NCBI GenBank assembly: GCA_964504285.1
Contig: CAZDDZ010000002.1
Span: forward strand, 1-64,000
Direction: 5' to 3'
Length of the DNA stretch: 64,000 bases
Origin: Pseudoflavonifractor sp964504285
Lineage (GTDB): Bacteria; Bacillota; Clostridia; Oscillospirales; Oscillospiraceae
Position numbers and translations under genes: made by a program. Positions 9,625 through 17,895 of the stretch are shown piece by piece (position 1 is the stretch's first letter; each line of letters starts with the position of its first letter). Below the pieces are notes generated by a model that saw nothing but the letters and a program-made list of their open reading frames with translations, was not told the origin of the DNA and did not search any database.

Positions 9625-9665
9625 AAAGACAGGGAGCTGTTGCGATGCAACAGCTCCCTGTCTTT
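9625..9665. terminator. Bidirectional terminator between ligA and the cobW-like gene
   Basis: A perfect 19-bp stem (AAAGACAGGGAGCTGTTGC and its complement) has a 3-base loop. A-run and T-run flanks on both sides let it end the plus-strand ligA transcript and the minus-strand corrinoid-activation operon. Confidence 0.93.
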
Positions 9666-9671
9666 CTGGTG

Positions 9672-10598
9672 TTATTTTAGAACTACGGGCTGGTGAAAAC
9701 AGATCTTTGAGGCAGCTAAAGTCTCGGATATGACCCGAATCCCTACGGAAGAAATGATAACCAGTTCGGTTCGCTCCACCGGCTCCTTCCAATCGCTTAC
9801 CTCACAAACCTCGCCTACCATGCTGATGTTTTTGACGCCTTCCTCTGTTACGCAAAATCCCTTTACACGGTATGTAAATGGGGCAATAGCGTCCAAAAAG
9901 CAGTGCAAATTCACTAGTGCAACCGGCTCGTCGGTGGTCAGGGTGACAGTAACAGGGCGGCTGGCTTGGGTATTGCTGCTCTCCTGAGGTGCAGCAAGCT
10001 TTGATTGGTCTTTTGCTAAAATTTCTTTTAGTGAAATTTGGGCGTAAGTGGTTCGATAAATCGCTGCGCTGGGATTTAGGGCTTTGATAATGTCCTCCAG
10101 CGCCGAAAGCTGAGTTGTGTCAACTAAATCGGTCTTGTTAATAATGACTGCACGGCTGTACTCCACTTGCCGCCCCAAGGCCACCAGCAGCTTGAGATAT
10201 TTAGGAAAGTGGAGGGCATCTACCAGGCAAACGGAGCCGTCATAGTCGTATGAAACCCCGGAAAGCGTGCGTAGCTGTTCCAAAATAGAGGAAATGCTGG
10301 ACGGATCAGCCAAGCCGGATGCCTCAACAAAAACATAATCCAACCCCTTGCTGGCCAAAGCGATCAGGGAGTCTACAAAGGAGTCCTTGATGCAGGCGCA
10401 AAAGATCGAACCGTTATTCAGTTCTACCATCTCCGTGCCCGGAATATCGTGCCGAATAAGAGCACCGTCTACTCCTGTGCCGCTAAACTCGTTGACCACC
10501 AGACCGACTTTTTCTTGAGAAAATTCCTTTAATACATGGTTTAAAAAAGTGGTTTTCCCCGCACCGAGAAAGCCTGTGAGAAGCACTAATTTACTCAA
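9672..10598 (-). CDS. CobW/G3E-family GTP-binding protein
   Basis: A 308-residue P-loop GTPase of the G3E (CobW/UreG/HypB) group, metal insertion or chaperone proteins. Seen are the Walker A motif GFLGAGKT (9-16), a metal-binding C67-x-C69 in FCACIK (a variant of the usual CxCC), the DVFVEASGLADP-like switch region, NKTD for guanine recognition (about 153) and a C-terminal CobW-C-like domain. The TTG start at 10598 sits 7 bases behind AAGGAGG. It is last in an operon with a corrinoid-protein activator, so a role in cobalamin or metal delivery to the methyltransferase system is a reasonable inference. Confidence 0.88.
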   Translation of the reverse strand: MSKLVLLTGFLGAGKTTFLNHVLKEFSQEKVGLVVNEFSGTGVDGALIRHDIPGTEMVELNNGSIFCACIKDSFVDSLIALASKGLDYVFVEASGLADPSSISSILEQLRTLSGVSYDYDGSVCLVDALHFPKYLKLLVALGRQVEYSRAVIINKTDLVDTTQLSALEDIIKALNPSAAIYRTTYAQISLKEILAKDQSKLAAPQESSNTQASRPVTVTLTTDEPVALVNLHCFLDAIAPFTYRVKGFCVTEEGVKNISMVGEVCEVSDWKEPVERTELVIISSVGIRVISETLAASKICFHQPVVLK

Positions 10599-10613
10599 GA
10601 TACCACCTCCTTT

Positions 10614-12353
10614 TCAAAAATTCATGTTCATAATGTACTCATCCATAAAACGGGGGCTGGTGGCCAGCTCTAAATGCTCCACCAGGTTTGGCAGCTTGCA
10701 GCAGCGCTCCAGCTGACCCTTATCCAGCAGGCAGAGTTTTACACCCTGTCCCGCGCCGTTTCCGATCGCGTGAATACGCTCACGGGGCACAGGGGGAAGA
10801 AGACCAATCTGAAGGGCATGGTCAATATCAATGTAGTTGCCAAAGGCCCCGGCCAGATAGAGGGAATCCAGACCCTCAAGAGTCAGTCCGGCCGCCTCTA
10901 CTAGAGTCACACAGCCGGAATGGATAGAGCTTTTGGCCAGCTGAATTTGCCGCACATCCTGCTGGGAGAGGTAGACCGGTTGCTCACCCTCTGTGAAGAA
11001 AAAGGCGGGGTTGTACTCACCCACCGGCTTAATGCGGCAGGTGAAGGGGGAGCCGGGATAAGCATCCTCGTACTCTTGCGGGGTAAGAAGTCGGCCGGTG
11101 GGGTCAATAACACCAATCCGTAGCAACTCAGACACTGCGTCAATAATCGCAGAGCCGCACAAACCCTTAGGAGTGCTTCCACCAATAACCTGTAAAGCGA
11201 TTTCTCCTGTCGCACTAATTTTAATTTTTTCGATAGCTCCGTCGGTGCCGCGCATCCCGCAGGAGATGTTTCCACCCTCCAGTGCGGGGCCGCAGGCGGT
11301 AGAAGCAACACGGTATCCCTTGCCGCCGCCGACTGCGATTTCGCCGTTGGTGCCTAGGTCAACCATCAGGCAGAGCCCTTCGTCTACGGGCAGAGTTAAA
11401 AGCACAGAGGTCGTGTCCGCACCCACAAAACCACCCAGTAAAGGGAGAAAGTCGACCATACCGCCGCACGCCATGTTTAGGCCAACATTGTCCCCGGACA
11501 CAGAAACAGGATCGGCGGTCACGTTGGAAAAGGGATCGGCGGACAGACCGGAGGGGTTCAGCCCCAAAAAAAGGTGCTGCATGGTACTGTTGCCGCAGAC
11601 GACTAGATGATAAAGACTGTTGCAGAAGCCGGGATGGGTTTCTTCTGTTTTAGAGAGCAGGTCGTTAATAGTCTGGCGGATTTGCCCTGCAAGTTCCTCC
11701 AGACCTCCGGGCTCCTGGTCGGCGTGCTGGATGCGGCTGATTACGTCGGCTCCTCTAGTAATTTGTCTGTTTAGCGTAGACTCGGTATGTAAGAGACTTC
11801 CGGTATTTAAATCATAGGCGTAGAGCACAACGGAAGTGGTGCCAATGTCAATTGCTCCGCCATAGAGCTGGCTGGTGGTGTCGCCACGCTCCACCGCCAC
11901 AAGGGTATCCTTGTAGCAGACAAAGGTAAGCGCGTCCACAGTGCGGTCAGAAATCAGCCGGGAAAATTGCCGCAGGGCGGCAACTTGTCCGCCCTGCAGA
12001 TAGGCTCCACAGTGAGTGGGCGTTAGCTCCTGCCTGGTGCGCACTTGTTTGGTGATGGAAGGGGAAAGGACAGACTTGTGGGACGAATATCCGTCGGTCA
12101 TGATGGCGGCCCGGCGTGAGAGCTGAGATTCATCCAGAAAAACAGACAAATCCTGTTCTACGGGTGTCTTACAGGCCAGCACCAGCTCACGCCGGTCGCC
12201 GTAGGCTACCTCGACCCGGCACTTACCGCAGGTCCCCTTGCCTCCACAGACTAAATTAAGGGCAAAACCGGCGTCGGCGCAGGCCTGTGCCAAGGTTACG
12301 CCGGCTTCTACATGGTAGGTAAAATTTTGATGGACAAACCTAAGCTGATACAT
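10614..12353 (-). CDS. Corrinoid-protein reductive activator (RACE/RamA-like, 2Fe-2S plus ASKHA ATPase)
   Basis: A 579-residue protein with an N-terminal plant-type 2Fe-2S domain (C36, C42, C45 and C61) followed by a linker and a DUF4445 ASKHA ATPase region (AIDIGTTSVV near 168, MVDLGTNGEIAVG near 330 and LAGAFGNYID near 520). Proteins of this architecture use ATP and low-potential electrons to reduce inactive Co(II) corrinoid proteins back to Co(I). It lies in the minus-strand operon divergent from two corrinoid proteins, which are its likely clients. RamA itself has 4Fe-4S ferredoxin domains, so this is the bacterial RACE type. Confidence 0.9.
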   Translation of the reverse strand: MYQLRFVHQNFTYHVEAGVTLAQACADAGFALNLVCGGKGTCGKCRVEVAYGDRRELVLACKTPVEQDLSVFLDESQLSRRAAIMTDGYSSHKSVLSPSITKQVRTRQELTPTHCGAYLQGGQVAALRQFSRLISDRTVDALTFVCYKDTLVAVERGDTTSQLYGGAIDIGTTSVVLYAYDLNTGSLLHTESTLNRQITRGADVISRIQHADQEPGGLEELAGQIRQTINDLLSKTEETHPGFCNSLYHLVVCGNSTMQHLFLGLNPSGLSADPFSNVTADPVSVSGDNVGLNMACGGMVDFLPLLGGFVGADTTSVLLTLPVDEGLCLMVDLGTNGEIAVGGGKGYRVASTACGPALEGGNISCGMRGTDGAIEKIKISATGEIALQVIGGSTPKGLCGSAIIDAVSELLRIGVIDPTGRLLTPQEYEDAYPGSPFTCRIKPVGEYNPAFFFTEGEQPVYLSQQDVRQIQLAKSSIHSGCVTLVEAAGLTLEGLDSLYLAGAFGNYIDIDHALQIGLLPPVPRERIHAIGNGAGQGVKLCLLDKGQLERCCKLPNLVEHLELATSPRFMDEYIMNMNF

Positions 12354-12387
12354 GAAGTGTCCTCCTCGTTATTGTGGTGCGAAAACG

Positions 12388-13044
12388 TCAGCAGCATGAC
12401 GCTGGGACGCCCTCCATGCGGAAAAAACAGGTTTTATTGGGACAGATGGAGCAGTCGTGCTCCACAGAAATTTCCGGGTTTTTGCTGTCGGCTCCAAAGA
12501 GGTAGAGCATGGATTTTTCCGGGTACAGCATGTAGCTCTCTGTTAGCTGTATGTAGTCCAAAGAGGGCTCCTGACGAAAGGGCTCCAAAAGCCGAGTTTG
12601 AAACTCCAAGCTTAGCTCCTCCTCACCAGGAGAGAATCGGCGGGTCAGGCCGCAGTCAGTGGTGCGCAGCTGGGCAGAAATTTGACGGTTCATTTGATCA
12701 GAGGCATTAAACAAAATTTCATTGACCAGATCGTTGAGGATATAGCCCTCCAAGAAATCGCCCCTGTCCAGCAAATCACCAATGGCGGACATGATTTCTT
12801 CGGAACAGGAGGAGAGGCAAATGACCAGCTGAGAGCAGGTATCTACTTCAGGCACGCCGATAGGGGCAGTATGATCAATGATACAGTAGCAATGCACCAT
12901 GCGCAGCTTGTCGGACACAATCTGCTCTAGTGCCGGAAATGCCGCCGCCGCATAGTTGTAAACCGAAGAGCCGGGTTCAATTTTCAGTCGTCGGAAGATG
13001 CGGTCACGATGATATTGGACGGTTACGTCAGCGAAATAAATCAT
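12388..13044 (-). CDS. Vitamin B12-dependent methionine synthase activation-domain-like protein
   Basis: A 218-residue protein resembling stand-alone relatives of the MetH activation domain, often encoded beside RACE activators in corrinoid methyltransferase loci. The N-terminal half has helices with the DRIFRRLKI segment and the C-terminal end has four to five clustered cysteines (CSICPNKTC and a final CC), which could hold a metal or iron-sulfur cluster. It begins 2 bases after the regulator's stop codon and ends 34 bases before the activator, so the four genes form one operon. A role in corrinoid reactivation is inferred from family and neighbours. Confidence 0.75.
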   Translation of the reverse strand: MIYFADVTVQYHRDRIFRRLKIEPGSSVYNYAAAAFPALEQIVSDKLRMVHCYCIIDHTAPIGVPEVDTCSQLVICLSSCSEEIMSAIGDLLDRGDFLEGYILNDLVNEILFNASDQMNRQISAQLRTTDCGLTRRFSPGEEELSLEFQTRLLEPFRQEPSLDYIQLTESYMLYPEKSMLYLFGADSKNPEISVEHDCSICPNKTCFFRMEGVPASCC

Positions 13045-13046
13045 AT

Positions 13047-14327
13047 CTAATTACCCTGCCTTTCTGAATTCTTGGATAGTTCTGCTTTATACTGCCTGGG
13101 GGTAGTTCCTGTTATTTTTTTAAAAATTTTTGTAAAATAACTCTGGTCGTCAAAGCCTACCATACCTGCAATTTCCAACAGGCTTAGGCTGGTACTTCGC
13201 ATAAGTTCCACGCTGTGCTCAATGCGGATATTGTTTAGGTAGTCCGTAAAACTGGTTTTCAAATCCTGGCGAAACAGCTTGGATAAGTAGGAGTCGTTAA
13301 CAAAAAGGGCAGCTGCTAAATCCCGCAGGGTAAGCTTTTCCATGTAATGAGCATTGATGTAAGTTACCGCCTGCGTTGTGGTGCCGGAGAGCTGTGGTAA
13401 GGCAGAAAAGACATTGACAATAAAGTGAAGGGCCATTTCCCTGGTCCAGATTGCCAGCTGGGATACCGTATCTAATCCATTGAGCGAATTTATCAGCTTA
13501 AAATCACTGCCAAAAATATTTCGAAGGGAAGCGCCGCCCTCCGAGGCCAGCCGCGACAGGGAAATATAGAGTTCAAAAATATGAAGTTTGATACTGTCAA
13601 AGCTTCCGCCTTCCACCAAAATGAGTTCTTCAAAAAGATTGTCCAGACAGGTGAGCGCGCCCTCCCGGTCACGCTCCCGCAGCGCTTTACCAAGTTGGAC
13701 TTCCAACTGGGCGCAGGTAGGGGAGGAGTTGCCCGGTTCAGGTTGCGGATAGCCACGCACCTTTCGCTTTTGAATATGCTCTCCCACCATAAGCTGCTGC
13801 CGGTGGCGGGCGCGCAGCTGCTCGTAATCGGTCCAGTTCTTGTGAATATTAAGCACTGCGCTGTAAAACAAGGTGGAGAGCTTTTGAATTTGATTTGGAG
13901 TATACACCTTCATACCGGAAATAAAAAGAGCTATTTTTGAAAGTCCGGAATAGGAGCTTGAATTGAGAACCAGCGCCTGCTCCAGTAGCTTGTCATCCAC
14001 AGGCCCCATGGAGAGCGGACCTGCGATCGCGCAGGCGCAATATTTTTCATCGGCAAGAATGGGCACTGCAATATGAATTAAACCAATGGGACAGGTGTAG
14101 ATGTAGGGCTCTCCCATATCATAGGAAATCTTTGCGGAAAATGCCAGATTTTTGCCGCACTCTCCGCCGACTTTTCCATAAATATCAAAAAATTTGCAAA
14201 ACTTTTGCTCTGCCAAAAATTCTGCAGTGATTTCCCCGCTGGGGGAGTAGAGGGTAACCGGAACTCCCGTACACTCACAAAATGCGTCAATATTTTCACG
14301 TAGCAGCTTTTGATTCATAGTAGACAA
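13047..14327 (-). CDS. PocR-domain AraC-family transcriptional regulator
   Basis: A one-component regulator with an N-terminal PocR sensory domain (about residues 10-170, with a FCKFFDIYGKVGGEC-type motif of the kind that may bind a hydrophobic or methylated ligand) and a C-terminal AraC double helix-turn-helix (about 325-425, with LRDLAAALFVNDSYLSKLF and the GFDDQSYFTKIFKK motif). It is the first gene of the minus-strand operon and is divergent from the methyltransferase genes, so it probably controls them. A TTG at 14327 behind AAGGGGGG fits best. An ATG at 14318 and a GTG at 14384 are alternatives. Confidence 0.87.
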   Translation of the reverse strand: MSTMNQKLLRENIDAFCECTGVPVTLYSPSGEITAEFLAEQKFCKFFDIYGKVGGECGKNLAFSAKISYDMGEPYIYTCPIGLIHIAVPILADEKYCACAIAGPLSMGPVDDKLLEQALVLNSSSYSGLSKIALFISGMKVYTPNQIQKLSTLFYSAVLNIHKNWTDYEQLRARHRQQLMVGEHIQKRKVRGYPQPEPGNSSPTCAQLEVQLGKALRERDREGALTCLDNLFEELILVEGGSFDSIKLHIFELYISLSRLASEGGASLRNIFGSDFKLINSLNGLDTVSQLAIWTREMALHFIVNVFSALPQLSGTTTQAVTYINAHYMEKLTLRDLAAALFVNDSYLSKLFRQDLKTSFTDYLNNIRIEHSVELMRSTSLSLLEIAGMVGFDDQSYFTKIFKKITGTTPRQYKAELSKNSERQGN

Positions 14328-14401
14328 TGGCGCGCCCCCCTTGACAGCAAGAAAAGTTTTGGTGAAAATAGGATAAGAACCCACGTGAGTTCGTTTAGAG
14401 A

Positions 14402-14563
14402 TTGGTAAATTTCCAAAGAAGAATTTGTAATTTTACCAACACTATACCCTGTATTTCGGCAAAAATCAATAAAGTCAAAAAAAAATCTGGTTTTGCATTA
14501 GAGAATATGACAACAAAGGCCTAAAAGAAATGGTATTTTTCTTAGAAATTTCAGTTGGTAATT
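14402..14563. promoter_or_regulatory. Putative regulator-binding repeats in the divergent promoter region
   Basis: The word TTGGTAAWTT occurs at 14402-14412, inverted at 14429-14439 (AATTTTACCAA) and again at 14555-14563, with a weaker copy (ATGGTATTT) near 14530. A -10 TATACT lies at 14567-14572 with a poor -35, as expected for an activator-dependent promoter of the corrinoid-protein gene. They are candidate sites for the PocR/AraC regulator. Confidence 0.45.
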
Positions 14564-14602
14564 CGATATACTACACATGGACAAGAGAAAGGAACATGCC
14601 TG

Positions 14603-15262
14603 ATGAACCAGTTTGACGCTATTTTTCAGAGCATTATCGATGGCGACGAGGAGCAGACCGTATCCCTGTGCCACAAGCTGCTGGAAAAGGGATGCAGTCC
14701 TGTGGACATCCTGGAAAAAGGGATGATCCCTGCGATGGACCGACTAGGCGTGCTGCTCAGCCGCGAAGAACGGTTTATTCCTCAAATCTTGCTTTCGGCC
14801 CGAGCCATGCAGGGGGCGGTGGCAATTATTCGACCACTGCTGCTTCAGCGCAAAGAGATAAACACAAATGTCCGCGGAGTAGCGGTTGTCGGTACCGTGC
14901 AGGGGGATATTCACACCATTGGTAAGAACCTAGTAGGCATTATGCTTCAGAGTGCGGGGTTTGAAGTGGTTGACCTGGGCGCTAACGTAAGTCCCGAGGA
15001 CTTCATTCAGGCCATTCGTAAAAGCGGGGCTCACTTGGTTGCGTTGTCCGCCATGCTTACCACCTCCATGAACACCATGCGAAATACCGTACACCAGCTT
15101 CAGCAAGAGGAGTTTGGACGCCCGATTCGCATTATTGTAGGCGGAGGCCCGATTACTCCAAGCTTCGCACGTGAGATACACGCCGAATTTTCCGACAACA
15201 TGATGGGCACGGTGCGGCTGGCACTGGACTACAAACCGGACGGACAAAGCAAAGGAATCTAA
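14603..15262 (+). CDS. Methyltransferase cognate corrinoid protein, copy 1
   Basis: A 219-residue cobalamin-binding protein of the MtaC/MtbC/MttC family. It has a four-helix cap (1-88) and a Rossmann-like B12 domain with D102-x-H104-x-x-G107 in GDIHTIGKN, where H104 is the lower axial cobalt ligand, followed by the SAMLTTSM and GGGPIT segments. It shuttles a methyl group between the substrate methyltransferase and the acceptor methyltransferase. The ATG at 14603 behind GAAAGGA is preferred to upstream in-frame codons that fall in the promoter. It differs clearly from the second copy, so the two may serve different partners. Confidence 0.92.
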   Translation: MNQFDAIFQSIIDGDEEQTVSLCHKLLEKGCSPVDILEKGMIPAMDRLGVLLSREERFIPQILLSARAMQGAVAIIRPLLLQRKEINTNVRGVAVVGTVQGDIHTIGKNLVGIMLQSAGFEVVDLGANVSPEDFIQAIRKSGAHLVALSAMLTTSMNTMRNTVHQLQQEEFGRPIRIIVGGGPITPSFAREIHAEFSDNMMGTVRLALDYKPDGQSKGI

Positions 15263-15312
15263 GGGCAGGAAAGCGCCCTTGATTATAAGAACAGAAAGAA
15301 GGAGCGAGAACT

Positions 15313-15954
15313 ATGTCTATTCTCAACGAAATTTCCGAGCTTGTCATCAAGGGTGATATTGCCGGAACCAAAATTAAGGTAGCCGAGGCTGTGGAGCAGA
15401 ACGTGGAAGCCACCTCCATCCTCAACGATGGCCTTATGCCCGGCATTAATGAAATTGGTGAGCGTTTTGCCAAGGGCCAAATCTTTGTGCCAAACGTACT
15501 TCTTTCCGCCAAGGCCATGAACACCGGTGTAGAGGTTATTCAGCCCCTGCTGGCTGCTGGCGGCGATACCACCATTGGCACCGCCGTGGTTGCCACAGTT
15601 AAGGGTGACCTGCACGACATCGGCAAGAACCTGGTTGTACTAATGATGAAGAGCGTTAATATGAAGGTTATCGACCTGGGTGCCAATGTCAGCGCCGATC
15701 AGTTCGTGGCTGCCGTTAAGGAGCATAAACCGGACATTCTGGGCCTGTCCGCCCTGCTGACAACTACCATGAACGAGCAGGGTAACGTCATCGAGGCGCT
15801 CAAGGCCGCAGGTGTACGTGACCAGGTGAAGGTTATGATTGGCGGTGCGCCCGTTACCCAGATGTGGGCCGACAAGATCGGCGCTGATGCCTTTACCGCT
15901 GACGCTGCCGAGGCATCCCGCTGGGCTAAGAAATATGTGACCAGCATTCGATAA
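15313..15954 (+). CDS. Methyltransferase cognate corrinoid protein, copy 2
   Basis: A 213-residue MttC-like protein with the B12 motif D99-x-H101-x-x-G104 in GDLHDIGKN and the downstream SALLTTTM and GGAPVT loops. It lies 50 bases after copy 1 and 140 bases before the MttB-family gene, a position typical for the direct methyl acceptor of that enzyme. The start is set by AGAAGGAGCGAGAACT before the ATG. Base use is strongly biased to common codons, which suggests high expression. Confidence 0.93.
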   Translation: MSILNEISELVIKGDIAGTKIKVAEAVEQNVEATSILNDGLMPGINEIGERFAKGQIFVPNVLLSAKAMNTGVEVIQPLLAAGGDTTIGTAVVATVKGDLHDIGKNLVVLMMKSVNMKVIDLGANVSADQFVAAVKEHKPDILGLSALLTTTMNEQGNVIEALKAAGVRDQVKVMIGGAPVTQMWADKIGADAFTADAAEASRWAKKYVTSIR

Positions 15955-16095
15955 GACCTTTCTGAAAAGTCCGTGCATCCGTCTTTTAGACAAAAATTCC
16001 GGACACAGCGACTTTTTTGAAACGCTCTAACCGAGTTGCATTAAAAACAGACTATCATTGCTTTACAATAAAATAGATTAATGGAGGGAAACCCC

Positions 16096-17550
16096 ATGGC
16101 AGGTAGAGTTAAATATAACGTTATGAGCGAGCAGGAGCTCAATCACATGAAGTCCCGCATGGAGCAGCTGCTCATTGAGCGCGGTGTACATCTTGACCAC
16201 GAGGAAATGCTGGCAGAGCTGGCAAAGCTGGGTTGCGTCGTGGATATGGAAAAGAAGGACGTGCGCTTTACCAAGGAGCTCATTGACAAGGCCGTTGCTT
16301 CCGTGCCCAAGAACTTTACGCTTTATTCTCCCGGCGGCAAGCGGGATTTGACCTTCCCCAACCCCGAAGGAAAGTTCTACACCCGCACAAATACCGGAGC
16401 TCCCAATTACCGCACCGTGGATGGTGACACCCACTATACCACCCTTGACGAGGTGGACGAGTGGTACAAGATTACTAACGCTATGGAGAACATTGACTAT
16501 GTTACCCTGCCCTCCACCTCCGGTGAGTACGTGCCCGGCGACGCCGTGGACGTGTACACCCTGGAAAAGGCGCTTAACCACTCCGCCAAGCACATTTGGA
16601 TTCAGCCTTATGAGTCCGACAATGTGCAGTTTTTGATTGACATGGCCGCTGCTGCTGTGGGTGGACATGAGGAGCTGCGCCGCCGCCCCATCGTCAGCTT
16701 CATTGCCTGCGGTGTGCCCAGCCTGACATTTAAGCACATGGATGCCGAGGTGCTCTATCGTTGCGCCAAGGCCGGCGTGCCTGTTCAGCCCTGCTCGCTG
16801 CCCACGGCGGGTGCCAACACCCCGGTTACCGCTCAGGGTACTGCTTTTGTTGCCTGCTCCGAGGTGTTTGCCATGATTGTCATGTTGCAGCTCCTATGCC
16901 CAGGTCTGCCGGTGATTGCCACCACGCTGCTGTTTTCCATGGATATGCAGACTACTTATACCCTTCAGTCCAACACCGAAATTACCATCTCCCGCCTGAT
17001 CTGCATGGAGCTCTTTGAGCGCGGCTATAACATTCGCGCCCACTCCTACGGTACCGGCACAGACAGCCTGACTATGGATGCGCAGAACTTTATTGAACGC
17101 ACCAGCCTCATCCACTCCATGGCCATGAGTGAGGCCAGCGTGCTTGGCGGTGCGGGACAGCTGGAGACTGCCAAGACCATTAGCCCCCTTCAGCTCATTA
17201 TGGATAACGAAATTTTTGGTATCGCCCAGCGTATTCGTACCGGTCTGACTGTGGATGACGAGACACTGGACTGGGATGAGCTCAGCGCCGGTCTGGATAA
17301 GGACCCCGCGTTTAGCTTCCTCACCAGTGAGCATACCTTCCGCCACTTTACCGAGCCCCATCGTCCCGATATGTTTAACCGCGATGGCATGGTTCGCTGG
17401 GAGCAGGAGGGAAGTAAGACCCTGACCGACAAGGCTCTTGAAAAATTTAATGAGATTATGGCATCTGAGGACAGCTATGCGCTGCCTGCCGACAAGGCTG
17501 AGGAAGTTGCCAAGGTGCTCAAGAAGGCTCATGCGGCTCTGGTAAAATAA
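16096..17550 (+). CDS. MttB-family (trimethylamine methyltransferase-like) corrinoid methyltransferase, non-pyrrolysine
   Basis: A 484-residue TIM-barrel methyltransferase of the MttB superfamily. Its open frame has no internal TAG, so unlike archaeal MttB it lacks pyrrolysine and belongs with MtgB, MtpB and MtcB, which demethylate glycine betaine, proline betaine and carnitine. These move a methyl group from a quaternary amine to a corrinoid protein. Conserved segments include TNTGAPNYR, SAKHIWIQ and the SYGTGTDS region. The ATG at 16096 behind GGAGGG is chosen over the one at 16081, which would overlap that site. Its own substrate is not decidable from sequence alone. Confidence 0.92.
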   Translation: MAGRVKYNVMSEQELNHMKSRMEQLLIERGVHLDHEEMLAELAKLGCVVDMEKKDVRFTKELIDKAVASVPKNFTLYSPGGKRDLTFPNPEGKFYTRTNTGAPNYRTVDGDTHYTTLDEVDEWYKITNAMENIDYVTLPSTSGEYVPGDAVDVYTLEKALNHSAKHIWIQPYESDNVQFLIDMAAAAVGGHEELRRRPIVSFIACGVPSLTFKHMDAEVLYRCAKAGVPVQPCSLPTAGANTPVTAQGTAFVACSEVFAMIVMLQLLCPGLPVIATTLLFSMDMQTTYTLQSNTEITISRLICMELFERGYNIRAHSYGTGTDSLTMDAQNFIERTSLIHSMAMSEASVLGGAGQLETAKTISPLQLIMDNEIFGIAQRIRTGLTVDDETLDWDELSAGLDKDPAFSFLTSEHTFRHFTEPHRPDMFNRDGMVRWEQEGSKTLTDKALEKFNEIMASEDSYALPADKAEEVAKVLKKAHAALVK

Positions 17551-17556
17551 AAAACG

Positions 17557-17603
17557 GCCTTGCGCCGATCATAAATTTAAAAAGTCAATGATTGGCACAA
17601 GGT
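17557..17603 (+). other. Imperfect hairpin between the methyltransferase and transporter genes
   Basis: CTTGCGCCGATCA (17559-17571) pairs with TGATTGGCACAAG (17589-17601) with two G-U or mismatched positions. No T-run follows, so it is more likely an RNA-stabilising or processing structure, or a weak attenuator, than a full terminator. Confidence 0.45.
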
Positions 17604-17661
17604 GCGCAAATCCGCGACCCGATTCCAGGGAACCCAGGAATGAATGAAAGGTGGCGCAGAC

Positions 17662-17895
17662 ATGAAAGTAACCAAGACAGAAAAAATATGGCTGGCTGTT
17701 GTAGTTGTATTTTACCTGCTCTATAATTTGCCCGGCGTACCGCCCTATGGGCAGGCCATCCCCACCATCATCCACGGCGTATTAACGGTTGTCCCTATCT
17801 GGATCATTGTCTATATCGGACTTGCACGTGTTTATAAAATTTACAAGCTCAGAGACGAGAATGATAAAATGGCCGATGAGGAGGGAACAAAATAA
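17662..17895 (+). CDS. Small two-helix membrane protein paired with the symporter
   Basis: A 77-residue protein with two hydrophobic helices (about 8-26 and 36-58) and a charged tail. It directly precedes, and by TAATG overlap is translationally coupled to, a sodium:solute symporter. Small subunits of this layout are known next to several SSS-family transporters and may stabilise or regulate them. No function is known for this one. The ATG at 17662 behind AAAGGTGG is preferred to the upstream in-frame ATG. Confidence 0.75.
   Translation: MKVTKTEKIWLAVVVVFYLLYNLPGVPPYGQAIPTIIHGVLTVVPIWIIVYIGLARVYKIYKLRDENDKMADEEGTK

Noticed and set aside
14470..14520. A sigma-54 type promoter before the first corrinoid gene (TCTGGTTTTGCA)
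   Set aside because: The spacing between the GG and GC elements does not fit the sigma-54 consensus, and the AraC-type regulator does not work with sigma-54.
16096..17550. Possible pyrrolysine-containing MttB
   Set aside because: The coding frame has no internal TAG and is full length, so it is a non-pyrrolysine member.
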